Origin: Chryseobacterium shigense
Lineage (GTDB): Bacteria; Bacteroidota; Bacteroidia; Flavobacteriales; Weeksellaceae
NCBI RefSeq assembly: GCF_014207845.1
Contig: NZ_JACHLC010000001.1
Coordinates: 310,001 to 374,000 of the forward strand
DNA: 64,000 bases
Direction of reading: 5' to 3'
The position numbers were made by a program, and so were the translations under genes. This document shows, in pieces, positions 1 through 8,183 of the stretch; position 1 is the stretch's first letter; every line of letters starts with the position of its first letter. The notes beneath the pieces are model-generated. The model made no database searches, was not told the origin of the DNA, and saw nothing but the letters and a program-made list of their open reading frames with translations.

Positions 1-212
1 ATATCCACATTCACACCAAAGCCGGAACAATTACTGTAAAAATGGCGATCAGCAGGATAGAAGAAAGCCTGAATCCCGAAATGTTCGTGAGGATTCACAA
101 ATCCTATATTATTTCCAAACCGAAGATCGAAGTACGCTCTGCCGGCATGGTACAGGTAAACGGTAAAAAACTTCCGATTGGCAGGACCTATAAACCGTCT
201 ATTGAATTATAA
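1..212 (+). CDS. LytTR-family response regulator, C-terminal end (partial)
   Basis: The open frame enters from the left edge (first full codon at base 3) and ends at TAA 210-212, giving about 69 residues. They read as the second half of a LytTR DNA-binding domain: a VKMAISRIEESLNP stretch, then the typical FVRIHKSYIIS core and a final LPIGRTYK strand. LytTR regulators bind direct repeats upstream of target genes and are usually paired with a LytS-type membrane kinase. The receiver domain and any kinase lie outside the window. It is a different gene from the complete LytTR regulator at 55447-56157. The family call is secure; the target genes are unknown. Confidence 0.85.
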   Translation, partial: IHIHTKAGTITVKMAISRIEESLNPEMFVRIHKSYIISKPKIEVRSAGMVQVNGKKLPIGRTYKPSIEL

Positions 213-428
213 ACCTTCATAGACCAAAAGCCTTATTTGATAGCTGTTTCTTTTATCTTCATTTAATTTTAAGCAACTTTGGTTTGTTAAACATCAGTAC
301 ATAAAAATTTGAAAAAAGAATAACCGATTACGATAATTAGAATATATGTGGATGTTAGTATTCTGGCTGTAGAATACGGATTGGCTTAATGATCTTAAGC
401 CAGTTTTTGTTTAGTGTAATTCAGGAAA

Positions 429-462
429 AACCCTCTGAAATTATTAATTTCAGAGGGTTTTA
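429..462. terminator. Bidirectional intrinsic terminator downstream of lgt
   Basis: Perfect inverted repeat CCCTCTGAAATT / AATTTCAGAGGG with a 3-base loop, with T-rich tails on both strands. It lies just beyond the lgt stop codon. A closely similar CCTCTGAAA stem terminates the tRNA-Leu gene at 8002-8030. Confidence 0.8.
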
Positions 463-478
463 ATATTATTTTTTAGTG

Positions 479-1315
479 TCAGGAAACTTTTATTTCCCTT
501 TTGTCCCGGATACTTTTAATAATAAAGAACAGTCCCAGGAATAAAAACGGAATACTTAAGATCTGTCCCATGTTCAGGCTCATTCCCTGTTCAAAATCAA
601 CCTGGTCTACTTTTATAAATTCAACAAAAAAACGGACAATGAAGATCAGCAAAGTGGTAATCCCGAAATAAAAACCTTTTCCGGCTTTGAAGATATTTTT
701 CTTATAAATAGAATATACCAGAAAGAAAATGATCAGATAAGAGATTGCCTCATATAGTTGGGCCGGATGTCTTGGAATATCGTCAACATGCCTGAATATA
801 AATGCCCACGGAGCATCAGAAGGTGTTCCTATGATTTCAGAATTCATCAGATTGCCCAGCCTGATAAATGCTCCTGCCAAAGGTGTTGCAATAGCGATAA
901 CGTCCAGAACAGTCATGAATTTAATAGAGAATTTTCTGGCATAGATCAGAAGCATGATAATGAGCCCGATTCCGCCACCGTGGCTTGCCAGGCCCGCATA
1001 CCCTGAAAAATGATAGGCTCCGTCTGGCCCTTTCTGAATGGGAAGGAGTATTTCAATAGGATGCTGGGAATAATATTCAAAATCATAAAAAAGACAATGC
1101 CCCAATCTTGCACCCACTAAAATCCCAATGAAGGCATAAGAGAAAAGAGCTTCATGAGCCTGACTGCTCAGATTTTCTTTTTTATAAATAGATTTTAAGA
1201 TCGTGTAGCATAAAACCAGACCGGCAAGAAACAACATTCCGTAATATTTCAGGGGAAACCCGGCAATATTGAAAATTTCAGGACTTACGTCCCAGTTAAC
1301 ATATAATAAGTTCAT
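479..1315 (-). CDS. lgt: Prolipoprotein diacylglyceryl transferase
   Basis: Lgt transfers diacylglycerol from phosphatidylglycerol to the lipobox cysteine of prelipoproteins in the inner membrane, the first step of lipoprotein maturation. The 278 residues are strongly hydrophobic with about seven membrane segments. Family motifs are visible: YYG near 24-26, GARLGH at 68-73, SHGGG at 111-115 with the essential-type His, RLGNLMNSEIIG at 152-163 with the conserved Arg, Asn and Glu, RHPAQLYE at 182-189, and RFFVEF near 228-233. Length matches the family. The gene stands alone, with a terminator behind it. A TATATTTG element (minus strand) about 30 bases upstream of the ATG would fit a Bacteroidota -7 box. 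Confidence 0.96.
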   Translation of the reverse strand: MNLLYVNWDVSPEIFNIAGFPLKYYGMLFLAGLVLCYTILKSIYKKENLSSQAHEALFSYAFIGILVGARLGHCLFYDFEYYSQHPIEILLPIQKGPDGAYHFSGYAGLASHGGGIGLIIMLLIYARKFSIKFMTVLDVIAIATPLAGAFIRLGNLMNSEIIGTPSDAPWAFIFRHVDDIPRHPAQLYEAISYLIIFFLVYSIYKKNIFKAGKGFYFGITTLLIFIVRFFVEFIKVDQVDFEQGMSLNMGQILSIPFLFLGLFFIIKSIRDKREIKVS

Positions 1316-1529
1316 TGAAGATAATTAATCGAATTATTTTTTCAGGCAAATATAGCGGGATATAGCCGTTTTTAAGGAACAGAAGTGAAACTTTAGGATA
1401 TTTTAAGGGAATATATCATGTTTTGACATAATTTTCATTTTAAATCTGAATAAGGATAATGTGATAACTTTCGTAAATTGGGATAATTTTGTTCTGTACA
1501 ATTTTCCCGGAACAGTAATATGAAACATT

Positions 1530-2468
1530 ATGCAAACAATACTAGGCGCCAACGGACAGATTGGTGAAGAATTGGCAAGAGAACTTAAACGGAACTATAC
1601 ATCAGATATCAGGATAGTCAGCAGGAATGCTGCAAAAGTGAATGCTACGGATACTGTATTTTCAGCAGACCTTTCGGACAGGGAGAAGGCGATTGAGGCT
1701 GTAAAAGGGAGCGAAGTAGCTTATTTTACCTTAGGATTACCCATGAATTCGGATGTATGGGAGAAACGGTTTTCAGTAATTTTAAGGAATGTAATTGATG
1801 CCTGTAAGATCAACGGAACGAAGCTTGTGTTTTTTGACAATACTTATATGTATCCTCAGAACAGTACGGTTCTTACGGAACAAACTGCTTTTTCGCCTGT
1901 CGGAAGAAAGGGAAGGGTGAGACAGGAAATGGCAGATATGCTCCTGAAAGAAATGAAAACAGGACAACTGGAAGCCGTCATTTGCCGTGCCCCTGAATTC
2001 TACGGACCGGGCAAAACGCAAAGCATCACCAATACTTTGATCTTTAATAATATCAGGGATGGGAAAAAATTAAAAGTTCCCCTGAAAGATAACACACTGA
2101 GAAGCCTGATCTGGACACCTGATGCCAGCAGGGCAACTGCGTTGATCGGAAATACTCCTGATGCATTCGGGCAGACATGGCACCTGCCGGTAGATCAGGA
2201 TAAACTTACTTATAAACAATTCATTGCCTTAGCATCCCGGATTTATGGCAGGGAGCTAAAGTACTCTGTCATTCCGGAATTTATATTTAAGATAGGTGCT
2301 TTCTTTAATAAACAGGCAAAAGAACTTCAGGAACTGCTTCCAAGGTATGGCTATGATAATATTTTTGATGATTCTAAATTCAGAAAACGCTTTCCGGATT
2401 TTAAAGTCACATCTTACAGGCAGGGAATAGAGCAGATAAAAGAGGAACAGCGGGCAAAAATGCCATAA
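1530..2468 (+). CDS. NAD(P)-dependent epimerase/dehydratase family protein
   Basis: A 312-residue extended short-chain dehydrogenase-like protein. The N-terminus starts directly with a Rossmann beta-strand and a GANGQIG nucleotide loop (G6, G9, G12). DNTYMYP near 103-109 and a PEFYGPG segment near 165 are typical of atypical NDP-sugar epimerase relatives. The usual catalytic YxxxK is not obvious: its position reads VGRKGRVRQE. The substrate is therefore unclear, and a reductase or NmrA-like role is equally possible. It is a single gene; the hairpin at 2484-2511 follows it. No closer function can be read from the neighbours. Confidence 0.8.
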   Translation: MQTILGANGQIGEELARELKRNYTSDIRIVSRNAAKVNATDTVFSADLSDREKAIEAVKGSEVAYFTLGLPMNSDVWEKRFSVILRNVIDACKINGTKLVFFDNTYMYPQNSTVLTEQTAFSPVGRKGRVRQEMADMLLKEMKTGQLEAVICRAPEFYGPGKTQSITNTLIFNNIRDGKKLKVPLKDNTLRSLIWTPDASRATALIGNTPDAFGQTWHLPVDQDKLTYKQFIALASRIYGRELKYSVIPEFIFKIGAFFNKQAKELQELLPRYGYDNIFDDSKFRKRFPDFKVTSYRQGIEQIKEEQRAKMP

Positions 2469-2483
2469 TTTTATTATAAACAA

Positions 2484-2511
2484 AAACCTCTTACAACGGG
2501 GTAAGAGGTTT
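2484..2511. terminator. Terminator between convergent genes
   Basis: Inverted repeat AAACCTCTTAC / GTAAGAGGTTT with a 6-base loop. The T-run lies on the minus-strand side, so it best serves the cold-shock gene, but it sits between two convergent genes and may act on both. Confidence 0.75.
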
Positions 2512-2579
2512 AGCGGGTATCATCAAAAATAGAAAATTGTTCTGTTTAAATAAGTGCCCGTTTAAACGGTATATTCAAA

Positions 2580-2774
2580 TTATGCCAACTTTACGTTAAC
2601 TGCATTTAAACCTTTGTCGCTTTTTTGTACTTCGAAAACTACTTTATCGTTTTCACGGATAGATCTTGTGTCTAATCCTGAAGAGTGTACAAAAATATCT
2701 TTCCCTCCGTCTGCTGGAGAAATAAATCCGAAGCCTTTTGCTTCATTGAAAAATTTTACGGTGCCTTCTTGCAT
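2580..2774 (-). CDS. Cold-shock domain protein (CspA family)
   Basis: A 64-residue single cold-shock domain, the usual size for CspA proteins, which bind single-stranded RNA and melt secondary structure. RNP1 is visible as KGFGFI (13-18) and RNP2 as DIFVH (26-30); the protein starts with the typical GTVKFFNEAKGFGF. It lies 73 bases downstream of a truncated DEAD-box protein in the same direction, an RNA-helicase/RNA-chaperone pairing that suggests a joint role in RNA remodelling. The spacer is A/T-rich with no clear terminator, so co-transcription is possible. The family call is certain; cold induction is not shown. Confidence 0.95.
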   Translation of the reverse strand: MQEGTVKFFNEAKGFGFISPADGGKDIFVHSSGLDTRSIRENDKVVFEVQKSDKGLNAVNVKLA

Positions 2775-2847
2775 TGTAATAAGTATTAAAAATTATTGTA
2801 TTAATTATTGAGGATTTTTTCTGAATTTTTTTAGAGAAACAATCCGT

Positions 2848-3468
2848 CTATATGATTTCTATTGGGTTTTTCAACATGGTATCCGCAAACTTCCGTATGT
2901 TGAACGACATGGTTGCGGAAAAAAATAGAGTTTGTCTTTTTAGGGGAACCAGTTTTAAAATTTTTTTTACATCTTCTGAAAATCCCATATCAAGCATTTT
3001 GTCAGCCTCATCCAGAACCAGTATTTCTATTTTGGACAGGTCGATATGTCTTTGGCTTACTAGGTCCAGTAATCTTTCGGGGGTTGCGATAAGGATATCC
3101 ACTCTCTTTCTCAGGGCTGCCAGCTGGCTTCCCGATAATACGCCTCCAAAAATGGAAAGCTGCGATAATGGTAAATATTTACTGTAGATTTTAAAACTTG
3201 CTTCCAGTTCTAAAACAAGCTCCCGTGTTGGAGCTAATATTAAAATTCTTATTTCTTTATGATCTGATGTATTTCTTTTTAGAATCTGGAGTATGGGCAT
3301 TGCAAACGCCGCCGTTTTTCCTGTACCGGTTTGAGCGTATCCTACAATATCCCTTCCTGCTAAAATGTGTGAGACAGCCATGTACTGTATCTCCGTAGGT
3401 TTGGAATATCCGGCTTCTGTAACAGCCCGGACTATGGGATTTATTAAATTTAAATTTTTAAAACTCAT
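2848..3468 (-). CDS. DEAD-box RNA helicase, N-terminal RecA domain only
   Basis: 206 residues with all motifs of RecA domain 1 in order: Q-motif (GYSKPTEIQ, 20-28), motif I AQTGTGKT (45-52), Ia PTREL (80-84), Ib TPERLL (129-134), II DEAD (153-156) and III SAT (184-186). The frame then ends at NPIEII with TAG. The whole second RecA domain (motifs IV-VI, normally about 160 further residues) is missing, and only 73 bases separate the stop from the cold-shock gene, so no separated remnant exists there. Either an internal deletion left a helicase-dead fragment, or a one-domain protein has been kept. The reading frame is undamaged and its codon usage looks normal. Family members of this type resemble RhlE. 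Confidence 0.85.
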   Translation of the reverse strand: MSFKNLNLINPIVRAVTEAGYSKPTEIQYMAVSHILAGRDIVGYAQTGTGKTAAFAMPILQILKRNTSDHKEIRILILAPTRELVLELEASFKIYSKYLPLSQLSIFGGVLSGSQLAALRKRVDILIATPERLLDLVSQRHIDLSKIEILVLDEADKMLDMGFSEDVKKILKLVPLKRQTLFFSATMSFNIRKFADTMLKNPIEII

Positions 3469-4020
3469 TGTATTCTACCGGATATCCGGTTCTGAGTGGC
3501 CAAATCGGTTAGGATCTGAATTGTTGTCCTGTATTAAGAATAATGAATATCAATTCAGATAATCTCTATTTTTAATTTGTTATTTTACTTTGCATTAACC
3601 TGGACAATAAATTCAGCTGGGGAAAATATTTGCTGAGCTTTGCAATATCATATCGTTCTTGTTCTCAAGCAGGATCTTTACAAACCCATACCGTTTTTGA
3701 GCTTTATAATTACTTTTTTACCCTGAAAATCAGGAAAGTAGTACTAAAAAATATTTTAAAATAAATTTTAATCGGGTAGCTGGAAAAGCAAAACTGAAAG
3801 AGAAAAATGATGATTTTAAACTATGACAGAATAGCAAAAGGCAGAGACCTGTTTTTATAAATGCATTGCAAAGCTACAATAAAGAAACTGAATAATAATG
3901 GGTTTAAATTGTTGATTATCAAAAATTTATTCGTAAATACCGCACGCTTATTCATTTAATCAGCAGTTGTATCTGAAAATTAAAAGAGAACAGGTCTGTT
4001 AAAGGATAAAAATATATGAA
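3469..4020. other. Intergenic region, no gene seen
   Basis: About 550 bases between the DEAD-box start and the anti-sigma stop. It is A/T-rich, with frequent stops in all frames and no protein family recognised. A TTACTTTG element on the plus strand near 3590 resembles a -7 box but leads into nothing. The region may include the helicase 5' leader and a remnant of a lost gene. Confidence 0.5.
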
Positions 4021-4827
4021 CTAGATTTCGCCCATTACATACATGTTTTCCATGGTAGGAACTGCACTGCCGCCCTGTTTTTCCAGGGTTATGGCAAATG
4101 CCTGTGCTTTCGGAATACTCGCAAGGGCTGTTCTGCTGTCTTTTTCTTCCGTATACATTCCGGCACTTACAGGTTTTCCGTCTGCAATAGCCCATAACTG
4201 GTACTGCATGCCTTCCGGTGCTTTTGGTAAACTTTCGGCATTGAGATAAACTTCTTTTGTTTTTTTATTCCAGAAAACCATTGCTTTGGAATCCGTGTGC
4301 TTTTCCACACCTTTCAGCATCACCATCTGCATATCAGGATTGGAGAGCATACTGATTTTCTGATTCATTTTTTGAATAGCAAGTTCCTGTGAATTTTTAT
4401 CAGCCTGTATTTTTGCAATTTCTTCTTTCGTTTTTGCCTGACTATTCATCCAGAAAAGATTTCCGGCAGCACTTACAAGGAATAATACTGAAGCAGCAAC
4501 CGCATACGTTTTCCAGTTGCTTTTTCCTTCAGTCCTCATTTCTTCCTGAGGTCTTACGACAGGAATATCAGGAATAATTGGCTGTTTTACTTCGTCAGTC
4601 TGCTCCTTTTGGATCTTATCCCAGATCTTAGACTTTAAATCTGGTGGTGGTGCTACGGCCTGGCGTGATGCCAAATCTTCCAAAGTTTTTTGCGCTTCTT
4701 CAAAAGCTGCTTTTACCTCTGCATTGTTTTTCATCACACACTCCAAAATCCCTGCTTCTTCGGGAGAAGCAAGACCTAGAATATAAGATTCTATAATTCC
4801 GGATGATATGTATTCTTTTGTGTTCAA
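4021..4827 (-). CDS. RskA-like anti-sigma factor
   Basis: A 268-residue membrane protein. An N-terminal cytoplasmic zinc-finger-like helical region (1-100, SGIIESYILGLASPEE) would hold the sigma factor. A single membrane helix lies near 107-126, followed by a short coiled coil (130-160) and a C-terminal anti-sigma-K (RskA) domain with the typical KEVYLNAESLPKAPEGMQYQLWAIADGKP strand pattern, expected in the periplasm. It starts one base after the sigma-factor stop, so the two are translationally coupled. This fits the usual arrangement in which the membrane protein holds the ECF sigma factor until an envelope signal arrives. The call is confident; the signal is unknown. Confidence 0.9.
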   Translation of the reverse strand: MNTKEYISSGIIESYILGLASPEEAGILECVMKNNAEVKAAFEEAQKTLEDLASRQAVAPPPDLKSKIWDKIQKEQTDEVKQPIIPDIPVVRPQEEMRTEGKSNWKTYAVAASVLFLVSAAGNLFWMNSQAKTKEEIAKIQADKNSQELAIQKMNQKISMLSNPDMQMVMLKGVEKHTDSKAMVFWNKKTKEVYLNAESLPKAPEGMQYQLWAIADGKPVSAGMYTEEKDSRTALASIPKAQAFAITLEKQGGSAVPTMENMYVMGEI

Positions 4828-4828
4828 T

Positions 4829-5377
4829 TTATTGATAATCTTTTAACAAATCCTTTAATTTCATAAGTGCATTCCGCATTTTGGTTTTCACCGTTCCCAG
4901 GGGTATCTTCAGCTTTTCAGATATTTCATTCTGGGTATATCCCTGGTAATAAGCCAGGTTAATAAGTTCCTGTTTATCAGTTTCCAGACCTTCAAGCACA
5001 TTGTTGAATCCGATAAAGTCAGAAGAGTTATTGGTCGTTGAAAGTTCTGCAGAATTATATACGAAATCCGGAAGCGGCTGGTTTTTAAGTTCGTTTTGAA
5101 AACCTTTTGATTTTAAATAATCTATTGCCGTATTTCTGGCAATATTAATCATCCATGTGTAAAACCTGCCTTTTGATGAATCATACTGGTGAACAGCATT
5201 CCAGATTTTAACAAAAACATCCTGAATAATTTCTTCCGTATATTCTTTTGACTGTACAATTCGGAGGACTACACCATACAGTGCCCCTGCATAATGATCG
5301 TATAAATAATGAAAGCCTGATTCGTTTCTTTCTTTAAGTAATACGATAAGCTCTTCTTCCGAATAGGTTGTTTTAAT
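4829..5377 (-). CDS. ECF RNA polymerase sigma factor without a standard start codon
   Basis: The frame holds a full sigma-70 family ECF factor of about 182 residues. Region 2 (ESGFHYLYDHYAGALYG, then EYTEEIIQDVFVKIW) lies upstream of the first in-frame ATG, and region 4 (GYTQNEISEKLKIPLGTVK) is near the end. The first ATG (5150-5152) would delete region 2, so it cannot be the true start. No ATG, GTG or TTG exists between the upstream stop and region 2. The given start uses ATT at 5375-5377. An ATG at 5391-5393 is in another frame and reaches a stop after six codons (MKISRY), so losing one base would give a normal N-terminus. The choices are a rare ATT start, programmed shift, real frameshift or sequencing error. 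The anti-sigma gene follows. Confidence 0.8.
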   Translation of the reverse strand: MKTTYSEEELIVLLKERNESGFHYLYDHYAGALYGVVLRIVQSKEYTEEIIQDVFVKIWNAVHQYDSSKGRFYTWMINIARNTAIDYLKSKGFQNELKNQPLPDFVYNSAELSTTNNSSDFIGFNNVLEGLETDKQELINLAYYQGYTQNEISEKLKIPLGTVKTKMRNALMKLKDLLKDYQ

Positions 5378-5395
5378 AGCGTGATATTTTCATGT

Positions 5396-5425
5396 CAAAT
5401 GTAATAAAATAAAACATATTACAAA
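5396..5425 (-). promoter_or_regulatory. Bacteroidota-type promoter of the sigma/anti-sigma operon
   Basis: On the minus strand a TTTG box (5422-5425) is followed after 18 bases by TACATTTG (5396-5403), matching the TTTG / TAnnTTTG consensus. The -7 box ends only two bases before the out-of-frame ATG at 5391-5393. The transcript would therefore begin at or inside that ATG, which weakens it as a start and favours a start just downstream. Confidence 0.55.
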
Positions 5426-5652
5426 TAACATCCGAAAAATCTTTTATATCGTAAATGTTTTTATGGATTAAGTTAAAATTATCCAATACAAAAAGATCAT
5501 ACACTTTTTATGCGGTACTAAAATTCAAAACAAATGAGCGGTTTTAAAATATTTAATAAAAAAATCAAATTTTTAAATCTGAAACAAAACCAACCTCGTA
5601 AATGGTAGATAAGAACACAATTCAAATAGATATTAATTTAAAAAATCAACAC

Positions 5653-6222
5653 ATGGACACAAGATCAAAAATCGCAGTTCTGGCAATGATAACTTTATCA
5701 TTTGCTTTCAGCGGGAAGGTAACTGCACAAACGATGAAAGAAAAAACAGTGATGGTAGGCGGTGCAGCAATGTATCCCTCCAAAAATATTATTGAAAATG
5801 CGGTAAATTCTAAGGATCATAAGACTCTGGTAGCTGCTGTAAAAGCCGCAGGTTTGGTAGAAACCTTGCAGGGGGCAGGACCTTTTACCGTATTAGCTCC
5901 TACCGATGCAGCCTTTTCAAAACTTCCGAAAGGAACCGTTGAAACTCTGGTAAAGCCTGAAAATAAAGAAATGCTTACCAAAATCCTGACATATCACGTT
6001 CTTGCAGGAAAATACAGTGCAAAAGATATCTGGGCTGCTGTAAAAGCAGGAAACGGAAAAAGTATGATGAAGACTGTGGAAGGCGAAGGATTAACATTTT
6101 GGACCAAAGGAAAAGACCTTTATGTACAGGATGCCAAAGGAAAGAGTGCAAAAGTGACGATAGCTGATGTGAATCAGTCAAATGGTGTAATCCATGTGAT
6201 TGATACGGTGCTCATGCCGTAA
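5653..6222 (+). CDS. Secreted fasciclin (FAS1) domain protein
   Basis: The chosen start gives a clear signal peptide ([20 protein letters not shown], cleavage after TAQ); an upstream in-frame ATG at 5602 would put 17 hydrophilic residues before it. The mature part is one FAS1 domain: [19 protein letters not shown], the hallmark [17 protein letters not shown], a central YHVLAGKYS and the closing [16 protein letters not shown]1 proteins act in adhesion and at the cell surface. The gene is divergent from the ECF sigma operon. In Flavobacteriia, FAS1 genes are often placed next to such sigma/anti-sigma pairs and may be their target; that link is inferred here. Confidence 0.93.
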   Translation: MDTRSKIAVLAMITLSFAFSGKVTAQTMKEKTVMVGGAAMYPSKNIIENAVNSKDHKTLVAAVKAAGLVETLQGAGPFTVLAPTDAAFSKLPKGTVETLVKPENKEMLTKILTYHVLAGKYSAKDIWAAVKAGNGKSMMKTVEGEGLTFWTKGKDLYVQDAKGKSAKVTIADVNQSNGVIHVIDTVLMP

Positions 6223-6236
6223 TGTTTTAGTTTTCA

Positions 6237-6266
6237 AACAGCATAAATCTTTATGCTGTTTTTTTT
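6237..6266 (+). terminator. Intrinsic terminator after the fasciclin gene
   Basis: AACAGCATAAA / TTTATGCTGTT stem followed by eight T residues. It separates the fasciclin gene from the ferritin-like pair. Confidence 0.85.
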
Positions 6267-6306
6267 CTCCTTTTTAAATAATCCTAACACTTAAATCTAT
6301 AGTATT

Positions 6307-7017
6307 ATGAAAAAAACTATTAGTGTTTCTAACCAGGGAGCAACCCTGGATACAAGCAGAAGAAATTTTTTGAAACTGGGAGGTATAGGCCTGGCTATGG
6401 CAGGGCTTACACTCATCGGTTGTGATGATGATAATGACTTCGAATTCATGGATGATAAGATTTTTGATCTTGGAGCGGGAGACGTAGGAGTTCTGAACTA
6501 CGCCTATGCACTGGAACAGCTGGAAGCTGATTTTTATACCAAAGTAGTCAATAATTTTTATTCCGGAATCTCGAGTGCTGAAAAGCAGGTCTTTACAGAT
6601 CTTTATCATCATGAAGTCATTCACCGGGACTTTTTTAAAGCAGCTATCGGCGGAGTAACCGCGAATATTTTGCCCACTCTTGAATTTCAATATCCCAGTG
6701 TGAATTTTAATGACAGAAATTCTGTTCTGGCTACAGCAAAAGCATTGGAAGATACAGGAGTAGCCGCATACAACGGTGCAGGAAAGTATATTACCAATCC
6801 GGCTTATCTGGTAATTGCCGGAAAGATTGTTTCTGTAGAGGCAAGACACGCTTCTGCAATCAGAAATATCATCAACCCGGGATCAACAGATTTTTCAGGT
6901 GATGATGTAATTGATGCCAACGGACTGGACCTTGCCAAAGAGCCTAAAGATATTGTTATGGCGGCAGGAGGGTTTATAAAAACTCCTTTCACATGGAAAG
7001 AAAGAGGAATCAGCTAA
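6307..7017 (+). CDS. Ferritin-like domain protein with Tat-type lipoprotein signal
   Basis: 236 residues. The N-terminus carries a twin-arginine motif (SRRNFLKLGG, 17-26), a hydrophobic stretch and a lipobox-like LIGC with Cys39, suggesting Tat export and possible lipid anchoring. The body fits the Ferritin_2-type fold: helices with NYAYALEQLEADFYTKV, a HHEVIHRDFF segment and EARHASAIRNI near 180, supplying Glu and His residues suited to a metal site. Iron or another metal is plausible, but activity is not shown. A paralogue begins 25 bases downstream in the same direction, so they form an operon. Proteins of this type in Flavobacteriia are usually of unknown function. Confidence 0.85.
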   Translation: MKKTISVSNQGATLDTSRRNFLKLGGIGLAMAGLTLIGCDDDNDFEFMDDKIFDLGAGDVGVLNYAYALEQLEADFYTKVVNNFYSGISSAEKQVFTDLYHHEVIHRDFFKAAIGGVTANILPTLEFQYPSVNFNDRNSVLATAKALEDTGVAAYNGAGKYITNPAYLVIAGKIVSVEARHASAIRNIINPGSTDFSGDDVIDANGLDLAKEPKDIVMAAGGFIKTPFTWKERGIS

Positions 7018-7042
7018 TTATTCATTTTCAAAATCTACAGTT

Positions 7043-7858
7043 ATGAACATTCTTAAATTACTCGATAAGCTTTCTAATGATAAATTTTTTACCAAAGAAG
7101 CAACAAGATTAGAAACCCTTACCAATATTTCAACATTTGGAAAAAAAACTGCCGTGGCTGCTATTCCGTTAGGATTGGGAGCGCTAATGACAACTCCCGC
7201 CAAAGCGGAAACTTTAGACAGTACAGTTTCCGGAAGCGTTTTTAAAAATGCCCTTACAGATGCCTTACAACTGGCATTGGTGCTGGAATATCTGGAAAAT
7301 GAATACTATGCAATGGGACTGGCAGCAGCAGGGTTGATTCCCAATTCAGACCGGCCTGTTTTCATGCAGATCTCTAAACACGAATCGGCTCATGTTGGAT
7401 TTCTGAAAAGTACACTGACTTCTTTAGGAGAAACTCCGGGAGCAAAACCAACCTTTGATTTTACCGCGGGCGGAAGTTTCATGCCTTTTACAGATTATAA
7501 TCAGTTCCTTATCCTTGCCCAGGCCTTTGAGGATACCGGCGTTCGTGCCTATAAAGGGCAGGCTGGAAATGTAATGGCTAACAAAGCTGTTTTGCAGGCA
7601 GCACTGCAGATACACTCGGTAGAGGCAAGACATGCTTCACAGGTAAGAAGAATGAGAGCAAATAAAGGCTGGATAGAATTGGCGGATGGAGGAAATATGC
7701 CCTCTGCAACCAATCCTGTGTATGCTGGTGAAGATAACGTAAATCAGGCCGGATTCAATACTGGAACTGCCTTTGGAGCAGCAGCAGGATCTGCGGCCTA
7801 TGATGAAATTTTAACAGGAAGTGAAGCTCAGGCAATTGCAGGCCTGTTTATTGTCTGA
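7043..7858 (+). CDS. Second exported ferritin-like domain protein
   Basis: 271 residues, paralogous to the preceding gene. The N-terminal 55 residues end in a hydrophobic stretch and a PAKAE cleavage-like site (KKTAVAAIPLGLGALMTTPAKA), with no RR motif, so export is likely but the route is unclear. The core repeats the family pattern: LVLEYLENEYYAMGL, SKHESAHVGFL, then AFEDTGVRAYKGQ and SVEARHASQVRRM. The Glu and His positions match those in the upstream paralogue. The two proteins may work together as a heteromeric metal-binding pair on the cell exterior. A strong terminator follows. Confidence 0.85.
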   Translation: MNILKLLDKLSNDKFFTKEATRLETLTNISTFGKKTAVAAIPLGLGALMTTPAKAETLDSTVSGSVFKNALTDALQLALVLEYLENEYYAMGLAAAGLIPNSDRPVFMQISKHESAHVGFLKSTLTSLGETPGAKPTFDFTAGGSFMPFTDYNQFLILAQAFEDTGVRAYKGQAGNVMANKAVLQAALQIHSVEARHASQVRRMRANKGWIELADGGNMPSATNPVYAGEDNVNQAGFNTGTAFGAAAGSAAYDEILTGSEAQAIAGLFIV

Positions 7859-7885
7859 AGTGATTTTTTTATTATTTTAGGTGTG

Positions 7886-7920
7886 AATCCTATCCTTAGA
7901 CTTTTTGAGGATAGGATTTT
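7886..7920 (+). terminator. Intrinsic terminator of the ferritin-like operon
   Basis: AATCCTATCC / GGATAGGATT stem with a 13-base loop followed by a T-run. Confidence 0.8.
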
Positions 7921-8000
7921 TAGGATACAGTGATTTTTAATCTAAGAATAGTGCCTAAAAGTTTATTTACAGAACAAACGATCTTTTGGATTAAATGAAA

Positions 8001-8035
8001 AACCTCTGAAAATCAAATGATTTCAGAGGTTTTTT
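8001..8035. terminator. Terminator directly behind tRNA-Leu
   Basis: ACCTCTGAAA / TTTCAGAGGT stem with T-runs on both strands. On the minus strand it begins six bases after the tRNA 3' end. Confidence 0.8.
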
Positions 8036-8036
8036 G

Positions 8037-8116
8037 TACCCGGAGCCGGGCTCGAACCGGCACGGTTTCCCACTGGTGTTTGAGACCAGCGCGTCTACCA
8101 ATTCCGCCATCCGGGC
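8037..8116 (-). tRNA. tRNA-Leu (anticodon CAA)
   Basis: Minus-strand cloverleaf. The acceptor stem GCCCGGA pairs with TCCGGGT. The anticodon stem CTGGT / ACCAG encloses the loop CTCAAAC with anticodon CAA. A T-arm with GTTCGAGC loop sequence is present, and a longer variable region fits a class II leucine tRNA. The CCA end is not encoded. It reads UUG codons. It is a single gene with its own terminator. Confidence 0.92.
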
Positions 8117-8183
8117 TGCTTTAAATTGGTGTGCAAATATAGAAACTTTTTTTAATGTTCAAAAGCTTTTTAAGAGAAAAATT

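Noticed and set aside
5150..5152. First in-frame ATG as start of the ECF sigma factor
   Set aside because: It would remove region 2, including the core-binding and -10 recognition segment, which is clearly coded upstream.
6274..6849. 191-residue minus-strand ORF overlapping the first ferritin-like gene
   Set aside because: It is antisense to a clear Tat-exported ferritin-like protein and has no recognisable motif.
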